Below, one piece after another: positions 18,889-27,835 of a stretch of DNA of 59,622 bases (position 1 is its first letter; each line of letters begins with the position of its first letter). The translations under genes were made by a program, and so were the position numbers. This DNA is from Paracoccaceae bacterium (GTDB lineage Bacteria > Pseudomonadota > Alphaproteobacteria > Rhodobacterales > Rhodobacteraceae), in contig JABDLJ010000040.1 in NCBI GenBank assembly GCA_013003075.1, forward strand, positions 1 through 59,622. The letters run 5' to 3'. The notes under the pieces are model-generated. The model did not search any database and was not told the origin of the DNA. It was given only the letters and a program-made list of their open reading frames with translations.

Positions 18889-19063
18889 GACACGGGATGC
18901 CCGGCGATGCGCGATGCAAGCTGTCCTTGCCGCGCCCTATCTTGGGCTCGGTTCCTGATTGCGATCTGCGCCGCCACACCGGCGGATTTGACTGAGATCA
19001 TGCACCAAGGCCGCGAACCCGAGTAGCGTTTTGCCATGGCTATTGCCCGGGGAGATTTCTGCC

Positions 19064-19906
19064 ATGACGAATGCCGCAGCGCCCGTTGAGGGTCTCTCGA
19101 TACCGTCCAAAGCCCTGATCGCATTTTTCCTTCTGACCTTCGCGATCACATGGGGTGTCGTCGGGATCTACATCTTGCGCCCGGAATGGGCGTCGGCGAC
19201 GTTTGGCCAGATCAGCGGCTCGCACCCGTTCTTCTTCATCGCCACCTGGGCGCCGGCACTTTCCGCCTTCGCGCTGGTGCTTTACTTCGCGGGTCCCGGG
19301 GGCCTGAAGCCGTTCCTGGCGCGGCTTTTTCTCTGGCGCTGCCCGCCGGGCTGGGTCGCCTTCGTCGTGATCGGCATTCCGCTTGTCTACCTTGCGGGAT
19401 CGCTGCTCAAGAGCGGGCCGCCCCTTGCTCCGGTTCCGCCGGGCGGCGTTGGGGCATTGGTGGCTGTGCTGTTCATGATGCTGTTTCTTGGCCCGATCGA
19501 AGAGTTCGGCTGGCGCGGCGTCGCGCAACCGATCCTGCAACGGCACCTGGCGCCGATCTGGGCCGGCGCGATCATCGGGGCGGTCTGGGGCGTGTGGCAC
19601 CTGCCGGCATTTTTCCTTTCCGGCACGGTCTATGCGGGCTGGAACTTCCTGCCCTTCTTTGTGGGCAACATCACGCTTGCCGTTCTGGTCACCCCGATTT
19701 TCAACCGGACCCGCGGCGGCCTGCTTTGGCCGATGCTGTTTCACTGGCAATTGATCAACCCGTTCTGGCCGGATGCGCAGCCCTACGACACCTGGATACT
19801 GGTGGCCGTGGCGGCGGTGGTCATCTGGTGGAACCGAGACACGATGTTCACCCGCGAAGGCGCTGCGACCGAGGTCATTGCAGGTGAACGCGGGCCTGCG
19901 CAATGA
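19064..19906 (+). CDS. CPBP (Abi/CAAX-like) intramembrane metalloprotease
   Basis: Polytopic membrane protein of 280 residues with about seven to eight hydrophobic segments. The CPBP motif 1 is GPIEEFGWRGVAQ (EExxxWRG-type) around residue 145, motif 2 is WHLPAFFL around 178 and the last is FHWQLIN near 227, which together provide the glutamates and histidines of the active site. Relatives process prenylated or lipid-linked substrates or act in bacteriocin immunity; the role here is unknown. ATG 19064 follows GGGGAG. Overlaps the next gene by 4 nt. Confidence 0.88.
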   Translation: MTNAAAPVEGLSIPSKALIAFFLLTFAITWGVVGIYILRPEWASATFGQISGSHPFFFIATWAPALSAFALVLYFAGPGGLKPFLARLFLWRCPPGWVAFVVIGIPLVYLAGSLLKSGPPLAPVPPGGVGALVAVLFMMLFLGPIEEFGWRGVAQPILQRHLAPIWAGAIIGAVWGVWHLPAFFLSGTVYAGWNFLPFFVGNITLAVLVTPIFNRTRGGLLWPMLFHWQLINPFWPDAQPYDTWILVAVAAVVIWWNRDTMFTREGAATEVIAGERGPAQ

Positions 19907-21069
19907 CGCTGCGTTTGCTGATCGCAGCCGTGCTGGGCGCGCTGGGCGGCGGGCCCGCCATGGCGGACAGCGCCGATCTGGAAGCGCGCGTGCATGGCCT
20001 GCTGGTGTCATTTCAAACCGAGTACCAGTTCCCCGGAGCGACGCTGTCCTACGTTCTGCCGGACGGCACCGCAGGTGACGTTGCGGTCGGGTTGGCCGAT
20101 GCCGAGGCCGGCGCGAAGATGACACCGAAGACCCGGATGCTGGCGGCAAGCGTGGGAAAGACGCTGGTCGGCGCGCTCGTTCTTTCCCTGGAGAGCGACG
20201 GCGCCGTCAGCCGCCAGAACCGGGTGTCGCAATATCTGGGGGCCGAACCGTGGTTCGCCCGCCTGCCCAACGCCAACGAGATGACCATCCGCCACTTGCT
20301 GACCCATACATCGGGGCTGCCGGACCATGTGCATATGGAGGGGGTGGTCCAAGCCATAGTCGCGCGAGGAGCAGAGGCGGATTTCGGGGCCGAGCAGGCC
20401 ATCGCCTTCGTCCTCGACACCCCGCCGCTTTTCGAGGCGGGCAGCGCGTGGTCCTACACCGATACCGGCTATCTGCTTCTTGGACTGGTGATCGAGAACG
20501 CGGCAGGACGCGACTTCTATGGCCTCGTGCAAGAGCGGTTTCTCGGCCCGCTGGGTCTGAACGAGACGAGCCCTTCGGCCTCGCCGGTTCTGCCCGGCCT
20601 TGCGGTCGGCTACACCGGCCAGGACAACACGTTCGGCCTGCCCAGCCGCACGATGGACGCGGATGGCGCGCTGCTGTGGAACCCGGCCGCCGAGTGGACA
20701 GGCGGGGGCTTTGTGTCCACGTCCCACGACCTTGCCAGATGGGGCGATGCGCTGTTCTCGGGGGCGGCGCTGGGGACGCCATATCTCGATCGCCTGCTTG
20801 ATGGCGTTTCGGTCCACCCGGATGCGCCCGGGATCCTTTATGGAAGCGGTGTCGCCATTTATTCGCAGACCGAATTCGGCCCGGTCTACGGCCATGGCGG
20901 CTGGATCCCCGGCTATGTCTCCAGCCTTCGCCACTATGGCGGTCACGGCCTTACAATCGCGTTTCAGATCAATTCGGATGTCGGTGTCGTCGATGACAGC
21001 ACCGATCTGGTGCCCGCGCTGGAAGCTGCGCTGGCGGGCTTGCTGATCGAAGCGGCGCAGAGCGAGTAG
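19903..21069 (+). CDS. Exported serine hydrolase of the beta-lactamase/penicillin-binding (class C-like) family
   Basis: 388 residues with a signal peptide ending near AMA (residue 21). The SxxK nucleophile motif is S83-V-G-K86 in AASVGKT. The second motif is Y185-T-D in SYTDTGY, where Asp replaces the usual Asn of YxN, and the third is H331-G-G in YGHGGWIPGY. LLTHTSGLP is the conserved loop. Members include D-aminopeptidases, esterases and EstB-like enzymes; beta-lactam hydrolysis is not implied. The ATGA overlap with the CPBP protease gene indicates joint expression. Confidence 0.88.
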   Translation: MTLRLLIAAVLGALGGGPAMADSADLEARVHGLLVSFQTEYQFPGATLSYVLPDGTAGDVAVGLADAEAGAKMTPKTRMLAASVGKTLVGALVLSLESDGAVSRQNRVSQYLGAEPWFARLPNANEMTIRHLLTHTSGLPDHVHMEGVVQAIVARGAEADFGAEQAIAFVLDTPPLFEAGSAWSYTDTGYLLLGLVIENAAGRDFYGLVQERFLGPLGLNETSPSASPVLPGLAVGYTGQDNTFGLPSRTMDADGALLWNPAAEWTGGGFVSTSHDLARWGDALFSGAALGTPYLDRLLDGVSVHPDAPGILYGSGVAIYSQTEFGPVYGHGGWIPGYVSSLRHYGGHGLTIAFQINSDVGVVDDSTDLVPALEAALAGLLIEAAQSE

Positions 21070-21175
21070 ATCCCGCCTTGCTGGTTGGACACATGATGTG
21101 CCGGCCCGGCATGGCGTCAAACACGGCATTGCCTGCCAGCTCCGCCGGTCTCGATCCGGTTGGCGAGGATTGCAG

Positions 21176-21672
21176 ATGTCTGACGCCGCTCAGCTCGCAT
21201 CGAGTATCGTCGGTTCCATAGCTGTTTGGCCGGCCGCGCCGACGTGGCGGCGCAAGTCCGGGCCAGCACCTGGGCGATCTCTTCACAGACATATCAAAAC
21301 GCAGTGGCGGCATTGCGGGGCATCGCAGCCACGGTGGGCGACAGCCCTGAGAAATCCAGACCTTTTGCCGACACCATGGCCGATCCGGGCACATTGGAGG
21401 GCGATCAGTATCTGCAATTTGCGTATCTCGGCATTGCCCTCTTCGGAAAATCCCAGAACGCTTGCTTGCAGGATCGATCCGGTATGATCGGCGGTGAATT
21501 CCGGAATGGCCGCAAGGACGATCTTCGATGGTATTTCCACCGGCCCGGAACCCCGCGCCGGCGCAACGAAAGGAAGTTGGCTTCAGCAACCCCTTTCGCA
21601 AGTGCCTGCAAGGCCCGTCCCAGAGCGATTTGGCAGCGCAGGCGGGGCGCGGGTTCAGGGACGGGGCGCTGA
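21176..21672 (+). pseudogene. Frameshifted small membrane-protein gene
   Basis: ATG 21176 gives MSDAAQLASSIVGSIAV, the start of a hydrophobic anchor, then the frame jumps. From 21226 the next frame reads LAGRADVAAQVRAST, then QTYQNAVAALRGIAATVGDS and NACLQDRSGMIGGEF. The two halves fit together if one T is restored where GTTTG stands at 21224-21228. The joined product resembles small alphaproteobacterial membrane proteins with an N-terminal helix and a helical domain containing an RxxxYQ-type segment. Similarity seems to end about 21537; the stop is at 21672. A sequencing error would produce the same picture. Confidence 0.55.
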
Positions 21673-21732
21673 CCAGGGACGGGGCGCTGAGCAAGGACGC
21701 AAATCTGACCAGGGACGCAACGCTGAGCAAGG
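21661..21732. repeat. Four 18-bp tandem units
   Basis: Four consecutive 18-nt units beginning ACGGGGCGCTGACCAGGG, alternating between a GACCAGGG and a GAGCAAGG ending, so the array is really two copies of a 36-bp pair. In one plus frame it encodes hexapeptides DGALTR, DGALSK, DANLTR and DATLSK. It lies between the pseudogene and the ABC ATPase gene. Confidence 0.85.
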
Positions 21733-21805
21733 ACGCGGCGCCGGCGAAATTGTCTGCGACCGCAGATCACCGTCTTCTTCGGGCCCGGAAAAGACCCGCC
21801 GCCCC

Positions 21806-23629
21806 CTACCCCCGCAGCACCAAATGGCCCGGTGCGACCTCGTCATAGACCGACGGGCCGGGCTCGTGGCCGACGGGGAAGATCGGCGACGGGATCGGCT
21901 TGAAGTTGAGATCCTTGTCCGACTTGCGCTTGCGCGGATCGGCGATCGGCACCGCTTTCAGCAGCGCGCGGGTGTAGTCGTGCCGGGGATCCTCGAAGAT
22001 CGCGGACCGGGGTCCGATCTCGACGATGCGGCCAAGGTACATCACACCTACGTTGTGGCTGACGCGCTCGACCACGGCCATGTCGTGGCTGATGAACAGG
22101 ATCGAGATACCAAGCTCGGCCTGCAGCTCCATGATCAGATTGAGCACCTGCGCCTGGACCGACACATCCAGCGCGCTCACCGCCTCGTCGGCGATGATCA
22201 GCTTGGGGTTGAGCGCAAGGGCGCGGGCGATGGCGACGCGCTGACGCTGGCCGCCGGACAGCTCGTGCGGGTAGCGGCGCAGGAAAGCGCGCGGCAGCTC
22301 GACCCGGTCGAAAAGCTGGGCGACGCGGTCGGCCAGCTCTGATCCGCGGGCGATATCGAAATTGCGCAGCGGCTCGGCCACCTGGTCGGAAAGCTGCATC
22401 TGCGGGTTGAGCGAGGCGAAAGGGTCCTGAAACACCATCTGCATGTCGCGCCGCGCCTGCCGCAGCCGGCTTGGCCCGTAGTCCATGACGTTCTGGCCAT
22501 CGAGCCAGACCTCGCCCGATTGCGGCTCTACCAGGCGCAGGATCGAGCGGCCGGCGCTGGACTTGCCGCAGCCCGATTCCCCAACGAGGCTCAGCGTTTC
22601 GCCAAATTTTATCTGGAAGCTAACATCCTCGACCGCGTGGACATTGGCCACCGTGCGGCGAAAAAAGCCGCCCTTGACCGCAAAGCGGGTGACCAGGTTC
22701 TTCACGTCCAGAAGCGTGCGCCCGTCGCGCATGTCGATCGGGCCCTCGACGCCGGGCTTTGCGCCCATCAGGCGCATTGGCTCGGGCGCCGGCTTGCCGG
22801 TCATCTCGCCCAGCTTGGGCACCGCGGCCAGCAGCGATTTTGTGTAATCATGTCGGGGGTTTTCGAAGATTTCTTCAACCGTCCCCTCTTCGACCTTGTT
22901 GCCGCGGAACATGACCACCACGCGGTCGGCCATCTGCGCCACCACCGCCATATCGTGGGTGATGAACATCACCGCGGTGCCGGTCTCGCGCTTCAGCCGG
23001 TCGATCAGGGCGAGGATTTCGGCCTGGATGGTGACGTCCAGCGCCGTCGTGGGCTCGTCGGCGATCAAAAGCCGCGGCTCGCAGGCAAGCGCGATGGCGA
23101 TCACGACGCGCTGGCGCATACCGCCCGAAAGCTCGTGCGGGTATTGCTTCAGCCGCCGCTCGGGCTCGGGGATGCGGACCTGGCGCAGAAGCTCCAGCGC
23201 GCGGGCCTCGGCCTCGGCCCGGGTCATGCCCTTGTGAACGCGCAATCCCTCGGTCAGCTGGCGGCCCACGGTGAAGACCGGGTTGAGCGAGGTCATCGGC
23301 TCTTGGAAGATCATCCCGATCTGGTTGCCGCGGATCGTGCGCATCAGATCGTCGCTGGCCTCGGCCAGGTCCATCTCGCCCGCGCCGCTGCGGTCGAAAA
23401 GCAGCCGACCGCCGGCGATCCGCCCACCGCCGAACTCGACCAGCCGCATCAGCGACAGCGAGGACACCGACTTGCCGGAGCCCGACTCGCCCACCACGCA
23501 GACCGTCTCTCCAGGGTTGATCTTGAAGCTGACGTTTTCAACCCCAAGGACCGTGCCGTCCTTGGTTTCGAATTCCACCCGCAGGTTCTCGATCTTCGCA
23601 ATTGGCCGCCGGCCGGTATCGTCAAGCAT
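21806..23629 (-). CDS. Peptide ABC transporter, fused double ATP-binding protein (OppDF/DppDF type)
   Basis: 607 residues comprising two complete nucleotide-binding domains in one chain. Domain 1: Walker A GESGSGKS (about 48-55), signature LSGGMRQRV, Walker B LLIADEPTTALD. Domain 2: Walker A GESGCGKSS (about 370), signature LSGGQRQRV, Walker B LIIADEAVSALD. Both domains end with the oligopeptide-type C-terminal extension (HDYTKSLLAAVPKL and HDYTRALLKAVP). It energises the permeases encoded divergently at 25748-27740. Note Ala in the second Walker B region (DEAVSALD) where Pro is usual; this variant is common in second domains. Confidence 0.95.
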   Translation of the reverse strand: MLDDTGRRPIAKIENLRVEFETKDGTVLGVENVSFKINPGETVCVVGESGSGKSVSSLSLMRLVEFGGGRIAGGRLLFDRSGAGEMDLAEASDDLMRTIRGNQIGMIFQEPMTSLNPVFTVGRQLTEGLRVHKGMTRAEAEARALELLRQVRIPEPERRLKQYPHELSGGMRQRVVIAIALACEPRLLIADEPTTALDVTIQAEILALIDRLKRETGTAVMFITHDMAVVAQMADRVVVMFRGNKVEEGTVEEIFENPRHDYTKSLLAAVPKLGEMTGKPAPEPMRLMGAKPGVEGPIDMRDGRTLLDVKNLVTRFAVKGGFFRRTVANVHAVEDVSFQIKFGETLSLVGESGCGKSSAGRSILRLVEPQSGEVWLDGQNVMDYGPSRLRQARRDMQMVFQDPFASLNPQMQLSDQVAEPLRNFDIARGSELADRVAQLFDRVELPRAFLRRYPHELSGGQRQRVAIARALALNPKLIIADEAVSALDVSVQAQVLNLIMELQAELGISILFISHDMAVVERVSHNVGVMYLGRIVEIGPRSAIFEDPRHDYTRALLKAVPIADPRKRKSDKDLNFKPIPSPIFPVGHEPGPSVYDEVAPGHLVLRG

Positions 23630-23968
23630 CCAGATTTGCCTTGTGCACGCGCGTGTTGACGCTAGGCGCAGAAGGCGGGCAGTGTCAAACCTAGCCCCGT
23701 CCCAAGCCCCGTCGCGCGCGCTGTGCGGGCGCCCGATCAGGCGCCGCCCTCTGCGGCGCACGGGAATTTGAGCACGCGGAAAGCTTGCAATCTAAGCGAG
23801 TTTACGCCGAGACTGAAGCCAGGTTCTTGCCCCGGGGGGTGGGAGCGGCAAACAAAAACGAAAACGGGATCGCGGTGAACGTCACCCAACCTGCACATCG
23901 TGACGACCAGACGCCTCGGCCGATGCGCCGGCGCGACTGGCGTGAGCCTGTCCAACAAGGAGACTGAC
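23630..23968. promoter_or_regulatory. Divergent control region of the peptide transporter
   Basis: 339 bp between the ATPase gene (minus) and binding-protein gene (plus); all promoters of the transporter must lie here or overlap its edges. I see a GC-rich palindrome GGGCGCCC (23727-23734) repeated as part of GGCGCC at 23740, and an AT-richer A-tract stretch around 23850-23870 (CAAACAAAAACGAAAAC). No convincing -35/-10 pair or known operator. Confidence 0.4.
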
Positions 23969-25669
23969 ATGAGTAACAAAATGACGCTTTTGGGCGCGGC
24001 GGCTGCCTTTGTCATGGCCCCGGCGGCACTGGCCGAGCGGGGCGCGGATGGCGAGGTCAAGATCATCTATTGGCAGGCCCCGTCCATCATGAACCCCTAC
24101 CTGTCCGGCGGCACCAAAGAGCTTGAGGCGGCCAGCCTCGTGATCGAGCCGCTGGCCCGCTACGACCAGGACGGCAACATGGTGCCGTGGCTCGCCGAAA
24201 GCGTGCCGACGGTCGAGAATGGCGGCGTGAACGCCGAGCTGACCCAGGTGACCTGGAAGCTGAAGCCCGGTCTTTTGTGGTCGGACGGCTCGCCGGTGAC
24301 CTCTGAAGACGTCAAGTTCAGCTGGGAGTATTGCACCGCCGAGGGCGGCGGCTGCGCCCAGTCCGAGAAATACAACGACGTCACCAGCGTCGACATCCCC
24401 GACGATCTGACCGTGATCGTGAATTTCGGCGCCTCCAAGCCCTTCCCCTACGGCCCGTTCGTGGGCGCGCAGGCGCCGATCATCCAGAAAGCGCAGTTTG
24501 CCGAGTGCATGGGCCCCAAGGCGCCCGAATGCACCGAGGCGAACTTCAACCCCATCGGCACAGGCCCCTTCGTGGTGGACGAGTTCCGCCCCAATGACGT
24601 GATCACCCTGTCGGCCAACGACAACTACCGCGATCCGGCCAAACCGGCCTTCGCCAGCGTCACTTTCAAGGGCGGCGGCGATGCCACGGCGGCGGGCCGC
24701 TCGGTGCTGGAGACCGGCGAGTTCGACTACGCCTGGAACCTGCAACTGGCGCCCGACGTGCTGGCCAACATGGAAGCGGCCGGCAAGGGCAAGGTCGTCT
24801 CTGGCTTCGGCACATTTGTCGAGCGGATCATGATCAACCTCACCGATCCCGATCCCGCGCTTGGCGCGCGCCGCGGGACCGCCGATCACCCGCACCCGTT
24901 CCTGACCGACGTGGCGGTCCGGCAGGCGCTGTCGATGGCGATCGACCGCGCGCTTCTGGTCGAGATCGGCTATGGCGACGCGGGCCGGCCGACCTGCAAC
25001 GTGCTGCCCGCCCCGGCGATCTACGCCTCGACCGCCAACGACGGCTGCCTGGTGCAGGATATCGCCGGCGCCAATGCGCTGCTTGACAGCGCCGGCTGGG
25101 TCGACAGCAACGGCAACGGGGTGCGCGACAAGGACGGGGTAGAGCTGTCGATCCTCTACCAGACCTCGACCAACGCCGTGCGCCAGGACTTCCAGGCGCT
25201 GATCAAGCAGTGGTGGGCCGAGATCGGCGTCGAGACCGAGTTGCGCAACATCGATGCATCGGTGTTCTTCGGATCGGACCCGGGCTCTCCGGACACGTTC
25301 CAGAAGTTCTTCGCCGATGTCGAGATGTACGCCAACAACTTCGACGGCACCGATCCCGAAAGCTACATGGCCAACTGGGAATGCATTCAGGCGCCGCGCC
25401 CCGAGACCCAATGGCAGGGCAACAACATGCCGCGCTATTGCTCGCAAGAGTATGACGCCCTTGTGGCCGAGATGGCCACCACCGGCGACATCAACGAGCG
25501 CGCCCGGCTTGCCAAGGCCATGAACGACAAGCTGATGCAGGAATATATCATCATTCCGCTTGTCGACCGTGGCCGGGTGTCGGCCCATGCCAACTCGCTG
25601 GGCGGGGTGATCCTGAACACCTGGGACAGCGAGATCTGGAACGCGGCCGACTGGCACCGCGTCGAATAA
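23969..25669 (+). CDS. Peptide ABC transporter substrate-binding protein
   Basis: 566 residues, family SBP_bac_5. Signal peptide MSNKMTLLGAAAAFVMAPAALA, with cleavage before ERGADGE; no lipobox. The start of the mature protein (IIYWQAPSIMNPYLSGGTKE) and the segment FNPIGTGPFVVDEFRPNDVITL are typical of DppA/OppA-like proteins. Four or more Cys residues in the mature part (e.g. CTAEGGGC, CNVLPAP, DGCLVQD) could form disulfides. ATG 23969 follows AAGGAGA. First gene of the operon with two permeases. Ligand (peptide, glycoside or opine) cannot be deduced. Confidence 0.95.
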   Translation: MSNKMTLLGAAAAFVMAPAALAERGADGEVKIIYWQAPSIMNPYLSGGTKELEAASLVIEPLARYDQDGNMVPWLAESVPTVENGGVNAELTQVTWKLKPGLLWSDGSPVTSEDVKFSWEYCTAEGGGCAQSEKYNDVTSVDIPDDLTVIVNFGASKPFPYGPFVGAQAPIIQKAQFAECMGPKAPECTEANFNPIGTGPFVVDEFRPNDVITLSANDNYRDPAKPAFASVTFKGGGDATAAGRSVLETGEFDYAWNLQLAPDVLANMEAAGKGKVVSGFGTFVERIMINLTDPDPALGARRGTADHPHPFLTDVAVRQALSMAIDRALLVEIGYGDAGRPTCNVLPAPAIYASTANDGCLVQDIAGANALLDSAGWVDSNGNGVRDKDGVELSILYQTSTNAVRQDFQALIKQWWAEIGVETELRNIDASVFFGSDPGSPDTFQKFFADVEMYANNFDGTDPESYMANWECIQAPRPETQWQGNNMPRYCSQEYDALVAEMATTGDINERARLAKAMNDKLMQEYIIIPLVDRGRVSAHANSLGGVILNTWDSEIWNAADWHRVE

Positions 25670-25747
25670 GCCGAACTGCGGCGGCGCGGGACGACCCCCC
25701 GGGCCGCCGCCCCCTGACGATTTCAAAGACATGAACCAAGGCGTCTG

Positions 25748-26755
25748 ATGCTTCAATTCACGGCCCGCCGGCTGATCCTGTCGATCCCGACGCTTCTGTT
25801 CATCTCTTTGGTGATCTTCCTTCTGTTGGAGCTGGCCCCTGGCGATCCGATGGCGCAGGTGCCGCTGACCGTGCCGCCCGAGGTCAAAGAGCGGATGCGC
25901 GAGGCGCTTGGCCTGGGCGAGCCAATCCACATCCGCTTCGGCAAATGGCTCTACCAGTTCTTCGTGATCGAACCGCTGCACCTGATCGACATCATGGCCG
26001 GCACCGATTTCGCCGGCGGCGAGCAGCGGGTGATCTCTTGGCAGACCCGCAGCCCGGTGATGGACATCGTCGCCCAGCGGATGCCGCAGACATTGTGGGT
26101 GGTGGGCCTGTCCTATGTCGTCGGCGTGCTGATCGCGCTGCCGATCGGCATCTATTCCGCCTACCGGCAGTATTCGTGGTTCGACCAGGTGGGCACCTTC
26201 GTGTCGATGGTCGGCTTTTCGGTCCCGACCTTCTTTTCGGGCGTCCTGCTGATCGTGGTCTTCTCGGTCAATCTGGGATGGTTTCCGTCGATCTACGACA
26301 CCACCCATGTGGTCAGCGACTGGGACAGCTTCGTGGTGCAGGTCAAGCAGATGGCGATGCCGGTCTTCGTGCTGGCGCTTTTCAACGCCGCGCAGATCAG
26401 CCGCTTCATGCGCGCCTCGATGCTTGACAATCTGGGCCAGGACTATGTGCGCACCGCGCGCGCCAAGGGGCTGTCGGAGAAGGTCGTGGTGCTGGTTCAT
26501 GTGCTGCGCAACTCAATGATCCCGGTGGTGACCGTGATCGCGCTGGGCGTGCCGCAGGTCTTTGGCGGCGCGATCATCACCGAGCAGGTCTTCAAGGTGA
26601 ACGGGCTCGGCCAGCTCCTGATCACCGCCATCCAGGCCAACGATCTGCCCACGGTGCAAACGCTGACCTTCATCTTCGCGATCCTGATCGTGCTCTTCAA
26701 CCTAATCGCGGACGTGCTTTATGGCCTGCTCGATCCCAGGATCCGCTATGACTGA
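25748..26755 (+). CDS. Peptide ABC transporter permease (DppB/OppB type)
   Basis: 335 residues with six predicted membrane helices, beginning FTARRLILSIPTLLFISLVIF. The EAA loop that contacts the ATPase is visible as YVRTARAKGLSEKVVVLVHVLRNSMIP (in two pieces, near residues 235-262), and the protein ends VLYGLLDPRIRYD, the family tail. It overlaps the next permease gene by 8 nt. Confidence 0.94.
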   Translation: MLQFTARRLILSIPTLLFISLVIFLLLELAPGDPMAQVPLTVPPEVKERMREALGLGEPIHIRFGKWLYQFFVIEPLHLIDIMAGTDFAGGEQRVISWQTRSPVMDIVAQRMPQTLWVVGLSYVVGVLIALPIGIYSAYRQYSWFDQVGTFVSMVGFSVPTFFSGVLLIVVFSVNLGWFPSIYDTTHVVSDWDSFVVQVKQMAMPVFVLALFNAAQISRFMRASMLDNLGQDYVRTARAKGLSEKVVVLVHVLRNSMIPVVTVIALGVPQVFGGAIITEQVFKVNGLGQLLITAIQANDLPTVQTLTFIFAILIVLFNLIADVLYGLLDPRIRYD

Positions 26756-27740
26756 AACGCCTCGGAGATCGGGCGCCCGCCAGGGCGAAGAGCATGTCGA
26801 CATCGTGCCCGCCGGCGCGGTGCCGGCCGGCGGCGCGCTTGGCGGGGTGGATCTGGCCAGCCCGCCGCGCAGCCAGTGGCGCGATGTCTGGGACCAGTTC
26901 AAAAGCCACAAGGGCGCGCTGCTTGGGGCGGGCTTTTTCCTTCTGGTGCTGTTGGCGGTGACGCTGGGACCGCTGATCTGGACGCTCGATCCGACCTTCA
27001 TCGACATTCGCGCGCGCAACCAGGGCCCCTCGCTGGCGCACCCCTTCGGCACCGACCAGCTTGGCCGCGACACGCTGGCGCGGATGATGGCGGGCGGTCA
27101 GGTCTCGATGGCGGTGGGCGTCACCGCGATGCTGCTGGCGCTGCTTCTGGGCACCCTCATCGGCGTGCTTGCAGGCTTCTTCCGGGCGCTGGATGGGATC
27201 CTGATGCGGATGACGGACCTGTTTCTCGCTCTGCCCCTGTTGCCGCTGCTGCTGGTCATGGTGACGCTTTTCCGGCAGCCCCTGTCGACCGCCTTCGGGC
27301 CCGAGACCGGGATCTTCATCCTGATGGTCACCGCCATCGGCATCACCTCGTGGATGCCCACGGCGCGGATCGTGCGCGGCGACGTGCTGGCGCTGAAAGA
27401 GCGCGAGTTCATTCTGGCGGCGCGCTCGATCGGTACCTCCAATGCGGCGATGATCACCCGTCACCTTCTGCCCAACGTGATGTCGCCGATCATGGTCTCG
27501 GCCACGCTGGGGATCGCCAACGCGATCATCACCGAAAGCGCGCTGTCGTTCCTGGGCCTCGGCTTTCCGCCCGATTTTCCGACCTGGGGGCGGCTGCTGT
27601 TCGATGCCACCGACTACCTGCAGCAATACCCCGAGCGGGTGATCTGGCCGGGCCTTGCGATCTCGCTGACGGTGCTGAGCGTCAACTATATCGGCGATGG
27701 TCTGCGCGACGCGCTCGACCCGCGCATTCGCGGACGTTGA
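26748..27740 (+). CDS. Peptide ABC transporter permease (DppC/OppC type)
   Basis: 330 residues. An approximately 50-residue polar N-terminal extension precedes the first helix (GALLGAGFFLLVLLAVTL). HPFGTDQLGRDTLARMMAGG is the OppC signature; the EAA loop is REFILAARSIGTSNAAMITRHLLPN, split around residue 230; the end is DGLRDALDPRIRGR. ATG 26748 lies within the last codons of the partner permease gene. Confidence 0.94.
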   Translation: MTETPRRSGARQGEEHVDIVPAGAVPAGGALGGVDLASPPRSQWRDVWDQFKSHKGALLGAGFFLLVLLAVTLGPLIWTLDPTFIDIRARNQGPSLAHPFGTDQLGRDTLARMMAGGQVSMAVGVTAMLLALLLGTLIGVLAGFFRALDGILMRMTDLFLALPLLPLLLVMVTLFRQPLSTAFGPETGIFILMVTAIGITSWMPTARIVRGDVLALKEREFILAARSIGTSNAAMITRHLLPNVMSPIMVSATLGIANAIITESALSFLGLGFPPDFPTWGRLLFDATDYLQQYPERVIWPGLAISLTVLSVNYIGDGLRDALDPRIRGR

Positions 27741-27835
27741 GACCGGCGCGGCGCGCGCTACATCTCCGGCCAACCGCAACCTAGTAAGGATACCGGATGC
27801 GCCCGCCCCCTTAGCGGCGCGCCCGGCACATCGCC

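Larger units (their letters stand above)
18127..19063. other. Gene-free, repeat-bearing spacer
   Basis: 937 bp between divergent genes (amidohydrolase and CPBP protease). Long open frames occur on both strands but none has a ribosome-binding site with a recognisable product. The spacer contains an 18-bp tandem duplication (18311-18346) and a 92-bp tetranucleotide microsatellite (18797-18888), listed separately. A decayed gene cannot be excluded; the plus-strand frame around 18525-18790 reads more protein-like than its surroundings but matches nothing I know. Confidence 0.55.

Noticed and set aside
18425-18979. Minus-strand frame giving a Gln/Ser-rich SQPTSQPVSQ-type protein
   Set aside because: The low-complexity part is simply the translation of the microsatellite, and no start signal or domain supports it.
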